DNA of 64,000 nucleotides from an uncultured Nodularia sp. (GCA_903911355.1 CAIWDD010000021.1:1-64000); one strand, 5' to 3'. Positions 28,424-38,083 are shown, counted from the first letter of the stretch. A program made the numbers and translations. Notes: generated by a model not told the origin, from the sequence alone.

Positions 28424-28559
28424 GTTTTGGTAAATTCAGCCATCACATCTACCACCCCATCCATCCAATTCTTTACCGGTTACTGCTTGGGAAACTAAAT
28501 TTATTTTCGGCGGTGAACTAAAAGAACATCTAGCAAATATGCAGTTTTGTGGGTAAAAT

Positions 28560-29690
28560 TTAGGTCTTTTGATAACGCATTCCAGGGAGTTGGCAAACTA
28601 ACCCCATAAGTTCTAACTGTAATAATGTGGCGGAAACTAAGCCTGTATTCATCCCTGTTTTTTGCACAATTAAATCAAAGGTTAAAATATCAGAGTCAAT
28701 AGCATCGATGACTGCTTGCATTTCTGGCGGTAACCTCGGTAATTTTACCTTCTCTGGAACCTGTTGCGGGATGGGTGTAGTGTCGATTGTATCCAGTTTG
28801 GGGATAGCTCCGAGCATTTTTAACAGTTCGTCTAGTTCCCTGAGAACCAAACAAGCACCTTGACTGAGTAATTTTAAACACCCTTGCGATGGATAATCAT
28901 CGATTCTTCCCGGTAATGCATAGACATCTCTGCCAAATTCATTAGCATAACCAGCCGTAATTAAAGCCCCAGACTTAGCAGGGGCTTCCATGACCAAAAC
29001 TGCACGGCTTAAACCCGCAATAATCCGATTACGGCGGGGAAAGTGAGTGCGGTCTGGTGGGGTTTTGGCGGAATATTCACTCACTACTAACCCTTGACTC
29101 AAAATCTGTTTATACAAATCGCGATTTTTAGGGGGATAAATGACATCTACGCCGGTTCCTAACACTGCTATGGTTCTACCCCCTGCTTGCATCGCGGCTA
29201 GATGGCTTTCTGTATCAATTCCCTCCGCCATCCCAGATACGACTGTAAAGCCATTTTTAGCCAAGGCTGCGCTAATTTGGCGAGTCCAACGAATACCATA
29301 GTCTGAAGGTCGCCGTGTCCCCACAATTCCCACCATGGGTGTTTGTCCCAGATTTTCCCGCAGATCCACTTGACCCCGATAATACAAAACTGGCGGTGGG
29401 GTGGGAGTTTCCAGTAATAAACGGGGATAGTCTGGATCCACTGGTGTCCAGAAATGGGGGTTTTCTTGGTAATGTTGGGTGAGTAATTCTTCTGGACGTA
29501 CAGGCGATCGCTGTGCAACTACCTTTTCTAAGGTCTGAGAACCAAAACCTTCCACTTCTGCTAACTGGGCTTTGCTAGCATTCCAAGCTGTAGAGAGGTT
29601 GCCAAAATGCTGGTTTAGCCGTTGCATTAACACTGGACCCACCCCGGAAATTTGCGACCAAGCTAGCCAATACGCTTTTTCTTCTGCCAC
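28560..29690 (-). CDS. dprA: DprA/Smf, DNA-processing protein
   Basis: Loads RecA on incoming single-stranded DNA during natural transformation. An N-terminal HhH/SAM-like region (ISGVGPVLMQRLNQHFGN) precedes the Rossmann domain (VGIVGTRRPSDYG, VVSGMAEGIDTESHLAA, TIAVLGTGVDVIYPP, SEYSAKTPPDRTHFPRRNRIIAGLS). A C-terminal winged-helix-like domain (DLIVQKTGMNTGLVSATLLQLELMG) is present. The length of 376 aa is normal. It suggests that this cyanobacterium keeps competence genes. Confidence 0.93.
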   Translation of the reverse strand: MAEEKAYWLAWSQISGVGPVLMQRLNQHFGNLSTAWNASKAQLAEVEGFGSQTLEKVVAQRSPVRPEELLTQHYQENPHFWTPVDPDYPRLLLETPTPPPVLYYRGQVDLRENLGQTPMVGIVGTRRPSDYGIRWTRQISAALAKNGFTVVSGMAEGIDTESHLAAMQAGGRTIAVLGTGVDVIYPPKNRDLYKQILSQGLVVSEYSAKTPPDRTHFPRRNRIIAGLSRAVLVMEAPAKSGALITAGYANEFGRDVYALPGRIDDYPSQGCLKLLSQGACLVLRELDELLKMLGAIPKLDTIDTTPIPQQVPEKVKLPRLPPEMQAVIDAIDSDILTFDLIVQKTGMNTGLVSATLLQLELMGLVCQLPGMRYQKT

Positions 29691-29850
29691 GATTAAGTAT
29701 TCCGATAAAACCTATCTAAAAGTTAGCTAATATTTGTACTGACAGCAGATTTAATCTGAGTAGAAGGGCGGGCTTTCCTACCCACCCTACAATAGTTTTA
29801 CCATCAGGGAGTGACTGTAAGACTGTTTCGGCCGCGAGTTACTGTGAACT

Positions 29851-29890
29851 GTCAAGAATCACCGACCTTGAAGGTCGGTGAGTATGTCAA
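29851..29890 (+). repeat. IS605/IS1341-type right-end hairpin
   Basis: GTCAAGAATCACCGACCT-TGA-AGGTCGGTG followed by AGTATGTCAA gives a perfect 9-bp stem framed by GTCAA repeats. This is the layout of right ends of cyanobacterial IS200/IS605-group elements, downstream of tnpB. No tnpB lies upstream (dprA is divergent there), so this is a solo end or relic. Confidence 0.5.
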
Positions 29891-29978
29891 ATTTACTATA
29901 TTTCTAGTGGTTCCCACACAAAAGCCAAGTGAACACTCACAAAGCCTTAAGCTAGAGACTAGAGACTTAAAACAGACT

Positions 29979-30557
29979 ATGACACCAGAAGAAATTGCAG
30001 GGACGCTGACAAAATTATTTAGCAGCAAGGAGATTAAAGCGATCGCACCAGGATCGTGGCAGGTGGAAAGCCCTAGTTTTCGGCTGTTGGTGCTACTATC
30101 TGAAGATAATACGTGGTTAAGAATTTTACTGCCTATTGTCCCACTAACACAAGCCCAACCATTTTTAGCGCAATTTTTAGAAGCGAACTTTGATGATACC
30201 CAAGAAGTACGTTATGCTTTGTTTGATAGTGTAATTTGGGCAGTATATCAACATAATAGTCAAACTTTAGTCAGTGAAGATTTTGCTAGTGCCATCAGCC
30301 GAATAGTATCTTTATATCAAGCTGGTTTAGATAACGTCTTTAATCGTCTGATTGAAACCCGCATTCGGCAAATCATCCAGACAGCGAAGCAGCAAGGACA
30401 ATCACTGCAAGGGACAATGCAAAACCTAGAACGTTTTTATGCTGAAGGATTACTAGGTGACAATAACCAAACAGCCCAAGACAGAGAACAAGTTTTAACA
30501 GCTTGGCAGAGTCAATTACAACGCCTCTGGAACGAAGTTGAGATTAAACCTGAATAG
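29979..30557 (+). CDS. Hypothetical protein (192 aa)
   Basis: Soluble, mostly helical protein that I do not recognise. From ATG 29979 (MTPEEIAGTLTKLFSSKEIKAI) it has an alpha/beta-looking N-terminus, a central segment EANFDDTQEVRYALFDSVIWAVYQ and long C-terminal helices rich in Gln. The open frame extends upstream to 29811, but that part is made by an IS605-type hairpin, so I exclude it. It sits 26 bp before the DUF2358 gene and is probably co-transcribed with it. Confidence 0.6.
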   Translation: MTPEEIAGTLTKLFSSKEIKAIAPGSWQVESPSFRLLVLLSEDNTWLRILLPIVPLTQAQPFLAQFLEANFDDTQEVRYALFDSVIWAVYQHNSQTLVSEDFASAISRIVSLYQAGLDNVFNRLIETRIRQIIQTAKQQGQSLQGTMQNLERFYAEGLLGDNNQTAQDREQVLTAWQSQLQRLWNEVEIKPE

Positions 30558-30582
30558 AAAAGCCTTGATAGAGCTGAACTTC

Positions 30583-30978
30583 ATGGATATAATTGAAATT
30601 CTCAAACAAGACTATCAAAGATTTCCCCAGAATCAGACATATAGCATTTACGCCGAAAACGTTTATTTTCAAGATCCATTAACTAAATTTCGGGGAGTTA
30701 AACGCTATGAGCAGATGATTAAATTCATCCAGAAATGGTTTATTAATCCCCATATGGAAGTACATAATATTCAACCTTTAGGAGACACCATAAAAACCGA
30801 GTGGACACTCAGCTGGAATACACCAGTGCCGTGGAAACCGCGAATTTCCATCTCCGGCTGGAGTGAATTAACACTAAACTCTGCTAACCTGATTATTTCC
30901 CACATTGATTATTGGCACTGTTCACCCATAGATGTAATTAAACAGCATTTTTACCTATCTGCTGCCGTCAAAGGTTAG
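30583..30978 (+). CDS. DUF2358 family protein
   Basis: 131-aa protein of the DUF2358 family, which has an SnoaL/NTF2-like fold and occurs in cyanobacteria and plastids; the function is unknown. The pattern is clear: DYQRFPQNQTYSIYAENVYFQDPLTKFRGVKRYEQMI, then WTLSWNTPVPWKPRISISGWSEL. ATG at 30583 starts just before the family region (MDIIEILKQDY); the frame upstream overlaps the previous gene. A 90-bp spacer separates it from the ArsA-like gene. Confidence 0.8.
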   Translation: MDIIEILKQDYQRFPQNQTYSIYAENVYFQDPLTKFRGVKRYEQMIKFIQKWFINPHMEVHNIQPLGDTIKTEWTLSWNTPVPWKPRISISGWSELTLNSANLIISHIDYWHCSPIDVIKQHFYLSAAVKG

Positions 30979-31066
30979 GGAAACAAAGCCGATGAAAGCA
31001 TTTATTTTCTCGAAACAGTTGATAATGTAAATAAATGTAAAAATCCTGAACAGGACGTAATCATCC

Positions 31067-32254
31067 ATGCGCGTAATTTTGATGACAGGCAAAGGCGGCG
31101 TAGGTAAAACCTCCGTTGCTGCGGCCACTGGACTCCGTTGTGCAGAACTAGGCTATCGCACACTAGTTTTGAGTACAGACCCCGCCCACTCCCTAGCAGA
31201 TAGTTTCGATTTAGAAATGGGACACGCACCGCGAGAAATTCGCTCGAATTTGTGGGGTGCGGAACTCGACGCGCTGCAAGAACTAGAAGGAAATTGGGGT
31301 GCGGTGAAGCGTTACATCACCCAAGTGTTACAAGCTAGGGGTTTAGAAGGGGTTCAAGCCGAAGAATTAGCCATCTTACCGGGTATGGATGAGATTTTTG
31401 GCTTAGTCAGGATGAAACGCCACTACGACGAAGGGGACTTTGATGTTTTGATTATCGACTCAGCCCCCACTGGTACCGCATTACGTCTGCTGAGTTTACC
31501 AGAGGTCGGCGGCTGGTATATGCGCCGGTTTTACAAGCCATTTCAAAATATCTCCGTGGCGCTGCGACCTCTGGTGGAACCTTTGTTTAGACCCATTGCG
31601 GGTTTTTCTCTCCCAGATAAAGAGGTGATGGATGCACCTTATGAATTTTATGAGCAAATTGAAGCGCTGGAAAAGGTCTTAACTGATAATACTCAAACCT
31701 CCGTGCGCCTGGTAACTAATCCCGAAAAAATGGTGATTAAAGAATCTCTGCGCGCCCATGCTTATCTAAGTTTATATAATGTGGCTACAGATTTAGTCAT
31801 AGCTAATCGCATTATTCCTCAGGAAGTACAAGATCCGTTTTTCCAACGTTGGAAAGAAAACCAGGAGGAATATCGCCGGGAAATACATGATAATTTTCTG
31901 CCTCTACCTGTTAAAGAGGTGCCGCTATTTTCTGAGGAGATGTGCGGCCTAGCAGCTTTAGAACGGTTGAAAGAAACTCTCTACAAGGATGAAGACCCCA
32001 CTCAGGTATATTACAAAGAAACAACTATTAAGGTTGTGCAAGAGCAAAACCAATATAGTTTGGAACTTTATTTACCTGGTATCCCTAAAAGCCAAATTCA
32101 ACTCAGTAAAACTGGAGATGAATTAAATATTACCATCGGTAATCACAGACGTAATTTAGTATTGCCCCAAGCCTTGGCAGCTTTACAACCAGGAGGGGCG
32201 AAGATGGAAGACGACTATCTCAAAATTCGCTTTACTGATAATGTAAAGGTTTAG
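31067..32254 (+). CDS. ArsA/GET3-family ATPase with a C-terminal Hsp20-like domain
   Basis: P-loop ATPase of the ArsA/GET3 (TRC40) family, 395 aa. It has the deviant Walker [18 protein letters not shown], the switch [14 protein letters not shown] and [13 protein letters not shown]. The last 85 residues ([35 protein letters not shown]...) form a CS/Hsp20-like beta domain, the arrangement called ArsA_HSP20. The family targets tail-anchored proteins or arsenite; with no arsenic genes nearby, a protein-targeting or chaperone role is more likely, by inference. Confidence 0.85.
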   Translation: MRVILMTGKGGVGKTSVAAATGLRCAELGYRTLVLSTDPAHSLADSFDLEMGHAPREIRSNLWGAELDALQELEGNWGAVKRYITQVLQARGLEGVQAEELAILPGMDEIFGLVRMKRHYDEGDFDVLIIDSAPTGTALRLLSLPEVGGWYMRRFYKPFQNISVALRPLVEPLFRPIAGFSLPDKEVMDAPYEFYEQIEALEKVLTDNTQTSVRLVTNPEKMVIKESLRAHAYLSLYNVATDLVIANRIIPQEVQDPFFQRWKENQEEYRREIHDNFLPLPVKEVPLFSEEMCGLAALERLKETLYKDEDPTQVYYKETTIKVVQEQNQYSLELYLPGIPKSQIQLSKTGDELNITIGNHRRNLVLPQALAALQPGGAKMEDDYLKIRFTDNVKV

Positions 32255-32268
32255 TTTTAATTACAAAG

Positions 32269-32308
32269 CAAAAGTAGAGATAAAATCAGCTAAAAATCTC
32301 TACTTTTG
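32269..32308. terminator. Bidirectional terminator hairpin
   Basis: CAAAAGTAGAGAT and ATCTCTACTTTTG form a perfect 13-bp stem with a 14-base loop. It sits between the convergent ArsA-like and dnaN genes and carries A/T runs on both sides. Confidence 0.75.
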
Positions 32309-32363
32309 ACTTGATAATTATTTAGATTTGAAACCAGAATTGCTCAAAAACCAGTTTTTATTG

Positions 32364-33527
32364 CTAATTTCTCAGTTGTACGGGCATGGCTAGGTATGTC
32401 ATTTTTAAACCTCCTAGGGGTGTAAAAATTACTGGGGTGAGAGCTTGATTGAGGTGTACTTGAACTTCTGAAGATGGTAATTCTTTTAACCCTTCCATTA
32501 AGTATCTAATGTTAAAAGCAATTTCTAAATCTTCCCCGGATATTTGTGCGGGTATTGACTCTCTACCGCTACCCACATCTTGGGCTTCGCAGGATAGGGT
32601 AATTTCCTGGGCAGCGCTGTTAATGCTAACTTTGACAATATTATTCTTTTGGTCGGCGAGTACGGCAATGCGCTCTAAAGTACTAACTAATTGTTTACGC
32701 TCGATGGTCAATTGACGCTCAAATTGGCGGGGAATTAGTTGACGATATGCGGGATATTGACCATCTAGGGTGCGGCTGGTTAAGCGTTGATTTTGCCAAG
32801 CAAATACAACTTGACCTTGATCTAAGTATAGGGCGATCGCATCATCGGACACAGCATTATGAGCTAACATCCGTTGTAGTTCCCGTAAAGCTCTAGCTGG
32901 AACTGTCACCTCTAGCTGATGATTATCACCTAGGGGACCCTCGTTAGTAGTTTCCACCACTGCTAGGCGATGTCCATCGGTAGCAGCAAATTCTAGGCTA
33001 TCTTCTCTAACTGTTAAATGGACTCCTGTCAATACTTGCTTAGTTTCATCGCTACTGGTAGCAAATAATGAGCCTCTTAATCCTTCAATTAAGGACGCGG
33101 TGGTAATTTGAATGGGGTCAGCGTTGTCAATAATTGGTAGTTCGGGGAATTCTTCAGCTCCCATAGCTCGGACTTGAAAATGTCCACTCTTGGGGGTGAG
33201 GGTAACACTTAAACCTTCTCCAGTAGCTGTTTCCGATTCTACGGCTGATTGATCATCTAGGGTCACTTCTCCTTCTGGAAGGCGTGAGGTGATGTCTACA
33301 AGTAGTTTAGCTGGTAGGGCGATGGCTCCTCCTTCCAATACCTCAGCATTAAAACTGGTACGGATACCCAAACTCAGGTCAAAGGCGGTTAAACTGACTT
33401 GGTTAGTTTGAGCATCTGCTTGGAGTAGGATATTGGCTAATACTGGATGAGTTGGGCGTGAGGGTACTGCACGGCTGACAAGTGAGAGGTTGGTACTAAG
33501 ATCGCTTTGGGTGCAAACTAATTTCAT
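32364..33527 (-). CDS. dnaN: DNA polymerase III beta subunit (sliding clamp)
   Basis: Ring-shaped processivity clamp of the replicase. The 387-aa sequence starts MKLVCTQSDLSTNLSLVSRAVPSRPTHPVLANILL and contains the conserved FAATDGHRLAV segment; the C-terminus ends in YLAMPVQLRN, close to the usual peptide-binding-site region MPxRL. ATG at 33527 is the family start; the in-frame start at 33566 is not. It is separated from dnaA by the origin, and both are on the same strand. Confidence 0.96.
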   Translation of the reverse strand: MKLVCTQSDLSTNLSLVSRAVPSRPTHPVLANILLQADAQTNQVSLTAFDLSLGIRTSFNAEVLEGGAIALPAKLLVDITSRLPEGEVTLDDQSAVESETATGEGLSVTLTPKSGHFQVRAMGAEEFPELPIIDNADPIQITTASLIEGLRGSLFATSSDETKQVLTGVHLTVREDSLEFAATDGHRLAVVETTNEGPLGDNHQLEVTVPARALRELQRMLAHNAVSDDAIALYLDQGQVVFAWQNQRLTSRTLDGQYPAYRQLIPRQFERQLTIERKQLVSTLERIAVLADQKNNIVKVSINSAAQEITLSCEAQDVGSGRESIPAQISGEDLEIAFNIRYLMEGLKELPSSEVQVHLNQALTPVIFTPLGGLKMTYLAMPVQLRN

Positions 33528-33941
33528 AAAAATATTCCGTAAGTGGGAAATCAGAGCGTCTGTCAACCTGGGTTGCTCTGGATGGAAGTAGGTAGAGACG
33601 CGATTGATTGTGTTTGTGGGTTGTTTATTTTTATCATCAAATCATAAATATTGATATGAATTGTGGAAATTGTGGAAAACTCCCTTAGAGGCTATTTGAA
33701 ATAATGGTTTTGTAGCTTAGTATCTGTGGAAAACTTGTGGAAAAACCCGGAGGGTTTTCCACAGGGTAATTATACCCGACTGAAGTTTTTGCGCAAATCA
33801 ATTTCATTTTAATCAGTTCTTATACTTTCATTAATATTTTTTGTGAGCGGCCGAACAATTACGGCAGTAATGGTTGTGGAAAACAATTTTTTGCCGGCCA
33901 GAGGATTTTGGCTAAGAGTTAAATCCTGATGACTCCGGGCT
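33528..33941. other. oriC: Chromosomal replication origin (oriC)
   Basis: The non-coding 414 bp between dnaN and dnaA carry six DnaA boxes of the cyanobacterial form TTTTCCACA. Five are perfect: 33671-33679, 33725-33733, 33736-33744 and 33875-33883 on the minus strand, and 33755-33763 on the plus strand. One has a single mismatch (33662-33670, TGTGGAAAT). An AT-rich stretch at 33785-33842 is a candidate unwinding element. The dnaA promoter must not lie here, since dnaA reads toward this region. Confidence 0.85.
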
Positions 33942-35321
33942 TTATTTTTGCTGTTTTCTGCTATTCATGTTGATGCGATCGCTCAATTGACCTAAGGTTG
34001 CTGCTAGGGTGCGATCGCTTTCTCGCAGTTGGGCAATTTTATCACAACTATAAATCACCGTTGTATGGTCTTTACCACCAAATTCTTCACCAATTCTCGG
34101 TAAACTCAGTCCAGTGTGTTGGCGCATCAGATACATCCCAATTTGACGCGCCCAACTAATTTCTCGTCGCCGGGAGTTACTTTTAAGGTCTTCAATGGAT
34201 ATACCAAAAGTATCAGCAATCACTGATAATATGCCCTCTGGGGTAGCTGCGAGGTTCTCCCTTTGTCGTTCTAAAACTGGTGTGATATTCTCCACAGTCA
34301 TAGGTAAACCAGAAATAGAAATATAAGCCAGGGCCCGAATTAAAGCGCCTTCCAACTCACGAATATTAGAAGTATAATGGGAGGCGATATACTCAATGAC
34401 ATCCCTGGAAAGGGGAATATTTTCGTATTCAGCCTTTTTCTGGAGAATGGCCATCCTAGTTTCTAAATCTGGAGTTTGCACATCAGCAATTAAACCCATA
34501 GAAAACCTGGAACACAGACGCTCTTGTAGCTGAGGGATTTGATCAGGAGGGCGGTCAGAAGCAATCACAACTTGCTTCCCCGTCTCATGTAAGGTATTAA
34601 AAGTATGAAAAAATTCTTCTTGGGTATACTCCTTACCCTCAAGAAACTGAATATCATCGACTAACAACACATCGGCAGCCCGATAATGTTCCCGGAAACT
34701 CTGCATACTATCATTACGGATAGCTGTAATTAAGTCGTTAGTAAATTGCTCTGTGGAAACATAAAAGATTTTAGAACCTGGAGAAATGCGATATCGATAA
34801 TGACCAATAGCCTGCATCAGGTGAGTTTTACCTAACCCCACACCACCGCATAAAAATAAGGGGTTAAACTCTTTTCCAGGGGATTCCGCCACAGCCAAAG
34901 CAGCAGCGTGAGCCATGCGATTATTAGCACCAACCACAAATCGGGAAAATACATATTTAGAATTTAAGTCTGTAGTGGGTTGCATTTTTGGCGTAACATT
35001 TTCATAAGTCTGGCTTTGAGTCAGTAATTCCCGAGTAAATTTTCCTTGTTCTCCGTCAGTGACTTCATTACCCTGAGCCTCCGTAATGTATATATCCACC
35101 TGATGACCCAAAATATCTTCGACTACATTAGCAATGGTGTTGATGTAATATTTTTGTAACCAATTACGAGCAAAGGGATTAGGAGTAATGATGACCAAGC
35201 AGTTATTTTCTAATCCCTCCGCGTGAGCAGTTTTTATCCAAGTCTCAAAGGTAGGACGGGATAATTCTAGCTGTAAGCGCTGTAATACCTGAGTCCAGAG
35301 ACTGTCAATGGGAATCGCCAT
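33942..35321 (-). CDS. dnaA: Chromosomal replication initiator DnaA
   Basis: AAA+ initiator that binds the boxes in the adjoining origin and opens the DNA. Domain I (1-80) binds helicase. Domain III has Walker [11 protein letters not shown] and Walker [13 protein letters not shown], with [17 protein letters not shown] near the sensor region. Domain IV has the DNA-binding signature [14 protein letters not shown]. The length of 459 aa is normal. It may autoregulate through boxes around the gene, but no box is obvious just upstream of its own start. Confidence 0.97.
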   Translation of the reverse strand: MAIPIDSLWTQVLQRLQLELSRPTFETWIKTAHAEGLENNCLVIITPNPFARNWLQKYYINTIANVVEDILGHQVDIYITEAQGNEVTDGEQGKFTRELLTQSQTYENVTPKMQPTTDLNSKYVFSRFVVGANNRMAHAAALAVAESPGKEFNPLFLCGGVGLGKTHLMQAIGHYRYRISPGSKIFYVSTEQFTNDLITAIRNDSMQSFREHYRAADVLLVDDIQFLEGKEYTQEEFFHTFNTLHETGKQVVIASDRPPDQIPQLQERLCSRFSMGLIADVQTPDLETRMAILQKKAEYENIPLSRDVIEYIASHYTSNIRELEGALIRALAYISISGLPMTVENITPVLERQRENLAATPEGILSVIADTFGISIEDLKSNSRRREISWARQIGMYLMRQHTGLSLPRIGEEFGGKDHTTVIYSCDKIAQLRESDRTLAATLGQLSDRINMNSRKQQK

Positions 35322-35475
35322 TATTTACCACCTTTGCTACTAATGGTCAGAAAGCACTAATTTAGTATTGATCAGTTCTAGACAGCAAATGAGCTTTTGG
35401 TTCGCCATCATTCACAGGACATACCCAGTAGGCAATATCCTACCACCCACTGACTAAAACGGAGAAACAAAGACA

Positions 35476-36720
35476 ATGAAGATGAAAGTTCAAGCTATTA
35501 TTGATACCTGGGTTTGTGCCTACGGGAGAGAATCAAGCTGTATGCTTCAGTTAATCCTAATGACTGGGGTAGCAGTAGTGTCCCTGGGTGGCTGCTCTTT
35601 TCCAGCCACTAAAACCCTTGATGGTCAAAGAAATGATCCTCTGTCTCAGGTTGCGGCCAAAAGCACAAATGATCGCAGTCCGGCTGTGACTACCCCGGTA
35701 ATTACCTCCTCAGCGGTTGAAAATCCTCACTTCGTTGTCGCAGTTGTGCAAAAAGTGGGAGATGGCGTAGTGCGGATTGACGCCTCTAGAATAGTACAGT
35801 CTCGTCGTGTACCCAGGGATCCATTTTTACGCCGGTTTGCCAATTCACAACAACGAGTAGAGCGGGGTAGCGGCTCTGGATTTATTATTAATTCCTCTGG
35901 TAAAATTCTCACTAATTCCCATGTTGTAGATGGAGCTGATTCTGTAACTGTCACCCTCAAGGATGGTAGGACTTTTGATGGGAAGGTGCTCGGGGAAGAT
36001 CCGGTTACAGATGTGGCGGTGATTAAAATTGAGGCTAATAATCTGCCAGTCTTACCTCTAGGTAACTCTGATACCTTAAACCCAGGAGAAGCTGTGATTG
36101 CTATTGGCAATCCTTTAGGGTTAAATAATACTGTTACCTCTGGTATACTTAGCGCTATCGGGCGTTCTAGTAGTGATATTGGAGCCAGCGATAAGCGGGT
36201 TGACTATATCCAAACTGATGCAGCTATTAACCCGGGTAACTCTGGGGGGCCATTACTCAATTCCCGCGGGGAGGTAATTGGTATGAATACGGCAATTATT
36301 CGCGGCGCTCAAGGGTTAGGGTTTGCTATTCCCATTAATACAGTAGAGAGAATTTCTCAGGAATTAATCGCTAAAGGTAGGGTGGATCATCCTTATTTAG
36401 GTATTCAAATGGTGACTTTGACAGCGGATATTAAAGCCAGTATCAATGGAGACCCACGCAATGGCTTGAATTTGAGAGCAGATCAGGGTGTTTTATTAGT
36501 TGATATTGTACCGCGATCGCCCGCATCTGTGGGAGGACTCAGATCTGGTGATTTAATTCAAAGCATTAATAACCAACCTGTGACTAAAATTGAAGAAGTA
36601 CAAAATCTGGTACAAAATAGCCGAATTGGTATTCCTTTAGCAATACAGGTAGAACGCAATGGACAGCTGATAGTCATAGAAGTTAGTCCAGCACCTTTAC
36701 CAGTTAGAAGACAAGGTTAA
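35476..36720 (+). CDS. HtrA/Deg-family serine protease, putative lipoprotein
   Basis: Periplasmic trypsin-like protease with one PDZ domain (DegP/HhoA type), 414 aa. A lipobox-like VSLGGCSF follows the N-terminal hydrophobic segment, which suggests lipid anchoring at Cys40. The catalytic triad is His in ILTNSHVVDGAD, Asp in PVTDVAVIKIE and Ser in NPGNSGGPLLN. The PDZ domain (about 310-400) has GVLLVDIVPRSPASVGGLRSGDLI. It is divergent from dnaA and followed after 10 bp by def. Which of HhoA, HhoB or HtrA it matches is not resolved. Confidence 0.9.
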   Translation: MKMKVQAIIDTWVCAYGRESSCMLQLILMTGVAVVSLGGCSFPATKTLDGQRNDPLSQVAAKSTNDRSPAVTTPVITSSAVENPHFVVAVVQKVGDGVVRIDASRIVQSRRVPRDPFLRRFANSQQRVERGSGSGFIINSSGKILTNSHVVDGADSVTVTLKDGRTFDGKVLGEDPVTDVAVIKIEANNLPVLPLGNSDTLNPGEAVIAIGNPLGLNNTVTSGILSAIGRSSSDIGASDKRVDYIQTDAAINPGNSGGPLLNSRGEVIGMNTAIIRGAQGLGFAIPINTVERISQELIAKGRVDHPYLGIQMVTLTADIKASINGDPRNGLNLRADQGVLLVDIVPRSPASVGGLRSGDLIQSINNQPVTKIEEVQNLVQNSRIGIPLAIQVERNGQLIVIEVSPAPLPVRRQG

Positions 36721-36730
36721 ATTCTTGCTT

Positions 36731-37276
36731 ATGTCTGAACTAATACAAATTCTTCAACTAGGGGATCCCATACTCCGCCAACCAGCCACTTGGGTTGAAA
36801 ATACTCAAGATGAAAGTATTCAAAAGCTCATTGACGACTTGACTGTCACAGTTAGCCAGGCTAATGGTGTGGGAATTGCAGCGCCTCAAGTATCCGCATC
36901 CTATCGTTTATTTATAGTAGCTTCCCGCCCTAATCTCAGGTATCCCCACGCTCCGTTTATGGAGCCTACCGCCATGATTAACCCGAGAATAATTGCTCAC
37001 TCTGCCGAAATGATTCCAGGTTGGGAAGGTTGTTTAAGTGTTCCTGGTCTTCGAGGGTTAGTACCACGATACCAAGCAATTGAAGTATCATACACTGACC
37101 GCAATGGCCAGTTACAAAAGCAAGAATTAACTGATTTTGTGGCGCGGATTTTTCAACATGAGTATGATCATCTCGATGGTGTGTTGTTTATTGACCGCAT
37201 TGAGAATTTACTCAATATTATTACTGAGGATAAATACCAAAAAATGTTGATTAATCCATCGGACATCATCAACTAG
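36731..37276 (+). CDS. def: Peptide deformylase
   Basis: Removes the formyl group from nascent N-terminal methionine. All three motifs are visible: GVGIAAPQV (motif 1), EGCLSVPG (motif 2, metal Cys) and QHEYDHLDG (motif 3, HExxH). The length of 181 aa is typical. ATG at 36731 is used rather than the TTG at 36725. It starts 10 bp after the protease gene, so it is probably co-transcribed with it. Confidence 0.93.
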   Translation: MSELIQILQLGDPILRQPATWVENTQDESIQKLIDDLTVTVSQANGVGIAAPQVSASYRLFIVASRPNLRYPHAPFMEPTAMINPRIIAHSAEMIPGWEGCLSVPGLRGLVPRYQAIEVSYTDRNGQLQKQELTDFVARIFQHEYDHLDGVLFIDRIENLLNIITEDKYQKMLINPSDIIN

Positions 37277-37370
37277 AGATGAATCTGGATTTCATATCCC
37301 AAAAAGGTGATATTTTCTACCAAATCTAAGAGGATGTTTGATAAGTTTTCAACAGGTAATTTTTATCTTA

Positions 37371-37434
37371 GGGAACAGGGAACAGGGAACAGGGAACAGG
37401 GAATGGGGAACAGGGAATGGGGAATGGGGAATGG
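37371..37434. repeat. GGGAACA/GGGAATG heptamer tandem array (STRR)
   Basis: About nine 7-bp units: GGGAACA four times, then a mixture of GGGAATG and GGGAACA. Such short tandemly repeated repetitive sequences are a hallmark of heterocystous cyanobacteria. Confidence 0.85.
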
Positions 37435-37464
37435 AGAACACACAAAAAACAATAAAATCCAGTC

Positions 37465-37486
37465 CCCTCCCCTTACAAGGGGAGGG
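37465..37486. repeat. GC-rich hairpin repeat
   Basis: CCCTCCCCTT and AAGGGGAGGG form a perfect 10-bp stem with a 2-base gap, followed by a G-rich GGGTTAGGGAGGGG stretch. Same class as the sequences at 13123 and 18370. Confidence 0.6.
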
Positions 37487-37751
37487 TTAGGGAGGGGTAA
37501 AAGAATATTCGATACAGTAATCATGACTTGACAAACAACCTCTAAGATATCTCTCAGGGCAGATAAGGGATAGTGCGGCTAATGGTTATACTTTAATTAA
37601 GTAAATCTTCTTAATATCCTCATTAACAATACTTTACGTCCTCTCCTCAAACTTGCGACAAATCAAACTCTACCATCAGCAAGATGAGATCCCAATCCCA
37701 CCCAAATTAAGCTAAAAGGCTTACCTATCATCTACGAGAGTTAATTAAATT

Positions 37752-38051
37752 ATGGCACCTAAAATTATTAACTTTGTTGAAGAGGCTGGCACTCCTGGAA
37801 TTATAGCCGGTATAGGGGCGGTACTCTTGGCACCTGTGCTCATTCCCGTTGTAGCAGGAATTGGTAAACCCATACTCAAGTCACTAGTCAAAGGCGGAAT
37901 CGTCGCCTACGAAAAAAGCCGCGGCGCATTTGCAGAAATGGGCGAAACTTGGGAAGACATTATAGCTGAGGCTAAGGCTGAAATTGCCGAGGAGAGAGAA
38001 ACACCCGTATTTGAAGCGTCTGCTGAGAACACAGCAGAACATGGCGTGTAA
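37752..38051 (+). CDS. DUF5132 family protein
   Basis: 99-aa protein with an N-terminal hydrophobic region (GTPGIIAGIGAVLLAPVLIPVVAGIG) and an acidic helical C-terminus (ETWEDIIAEAKAEIAEERE). This is the DUF5132 layout. DUF5132 genes often neighbour heavy-metal-associated (HMA2) proteins and P-type ATPases; here the HMA2 gene follows, but no ATPase does. Function unknown, probably membrane-associated. Confidence 0.75.
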   Translation: MAPKIINFVEEAGTPGIIAGIGAVLLAPVLIPVVAGIGKPILKSLVKGGIVAYEKSRGAFAEMGETWEDIIAEAKAEIAEERETPVFEASAENTAEHGV

Positions 38052-38083
38052 ATCAGCAAGTAAAAGTTCTTTCTCTGGCCTTA

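Larger units (their letters stand above)
37277..37751. other. Intergenic region made of repeats
   Basis: About 475 bp between def and the DUF5132 gene. It contains a GGGAACA tandem array and a GC-rich hairpin (listed separately). The rest (37505-37740) is AT-rich with no recognisable signal apart from the promoter that must serve the next gene. Confidence 0.55.

Noticed and set aside
29811-29978. N-terminal extension of the 192-aa hypothetical protein
   Set aside because: It is encoded by an IS605-type hairpin; the conserved-looking part begins at ATG 29979.
35727-36110. 127-codon frame antisense to the HtrA-like protease
   Set aside because: The sense strand encodes a complete protease with catalytic triad and PDZ domain.
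37307-37531. 74-codon frame in the repeat region
   Set aside because: Most of it is the GGGAACA tandem repeat (REQGTGNREQG), so not a gene.
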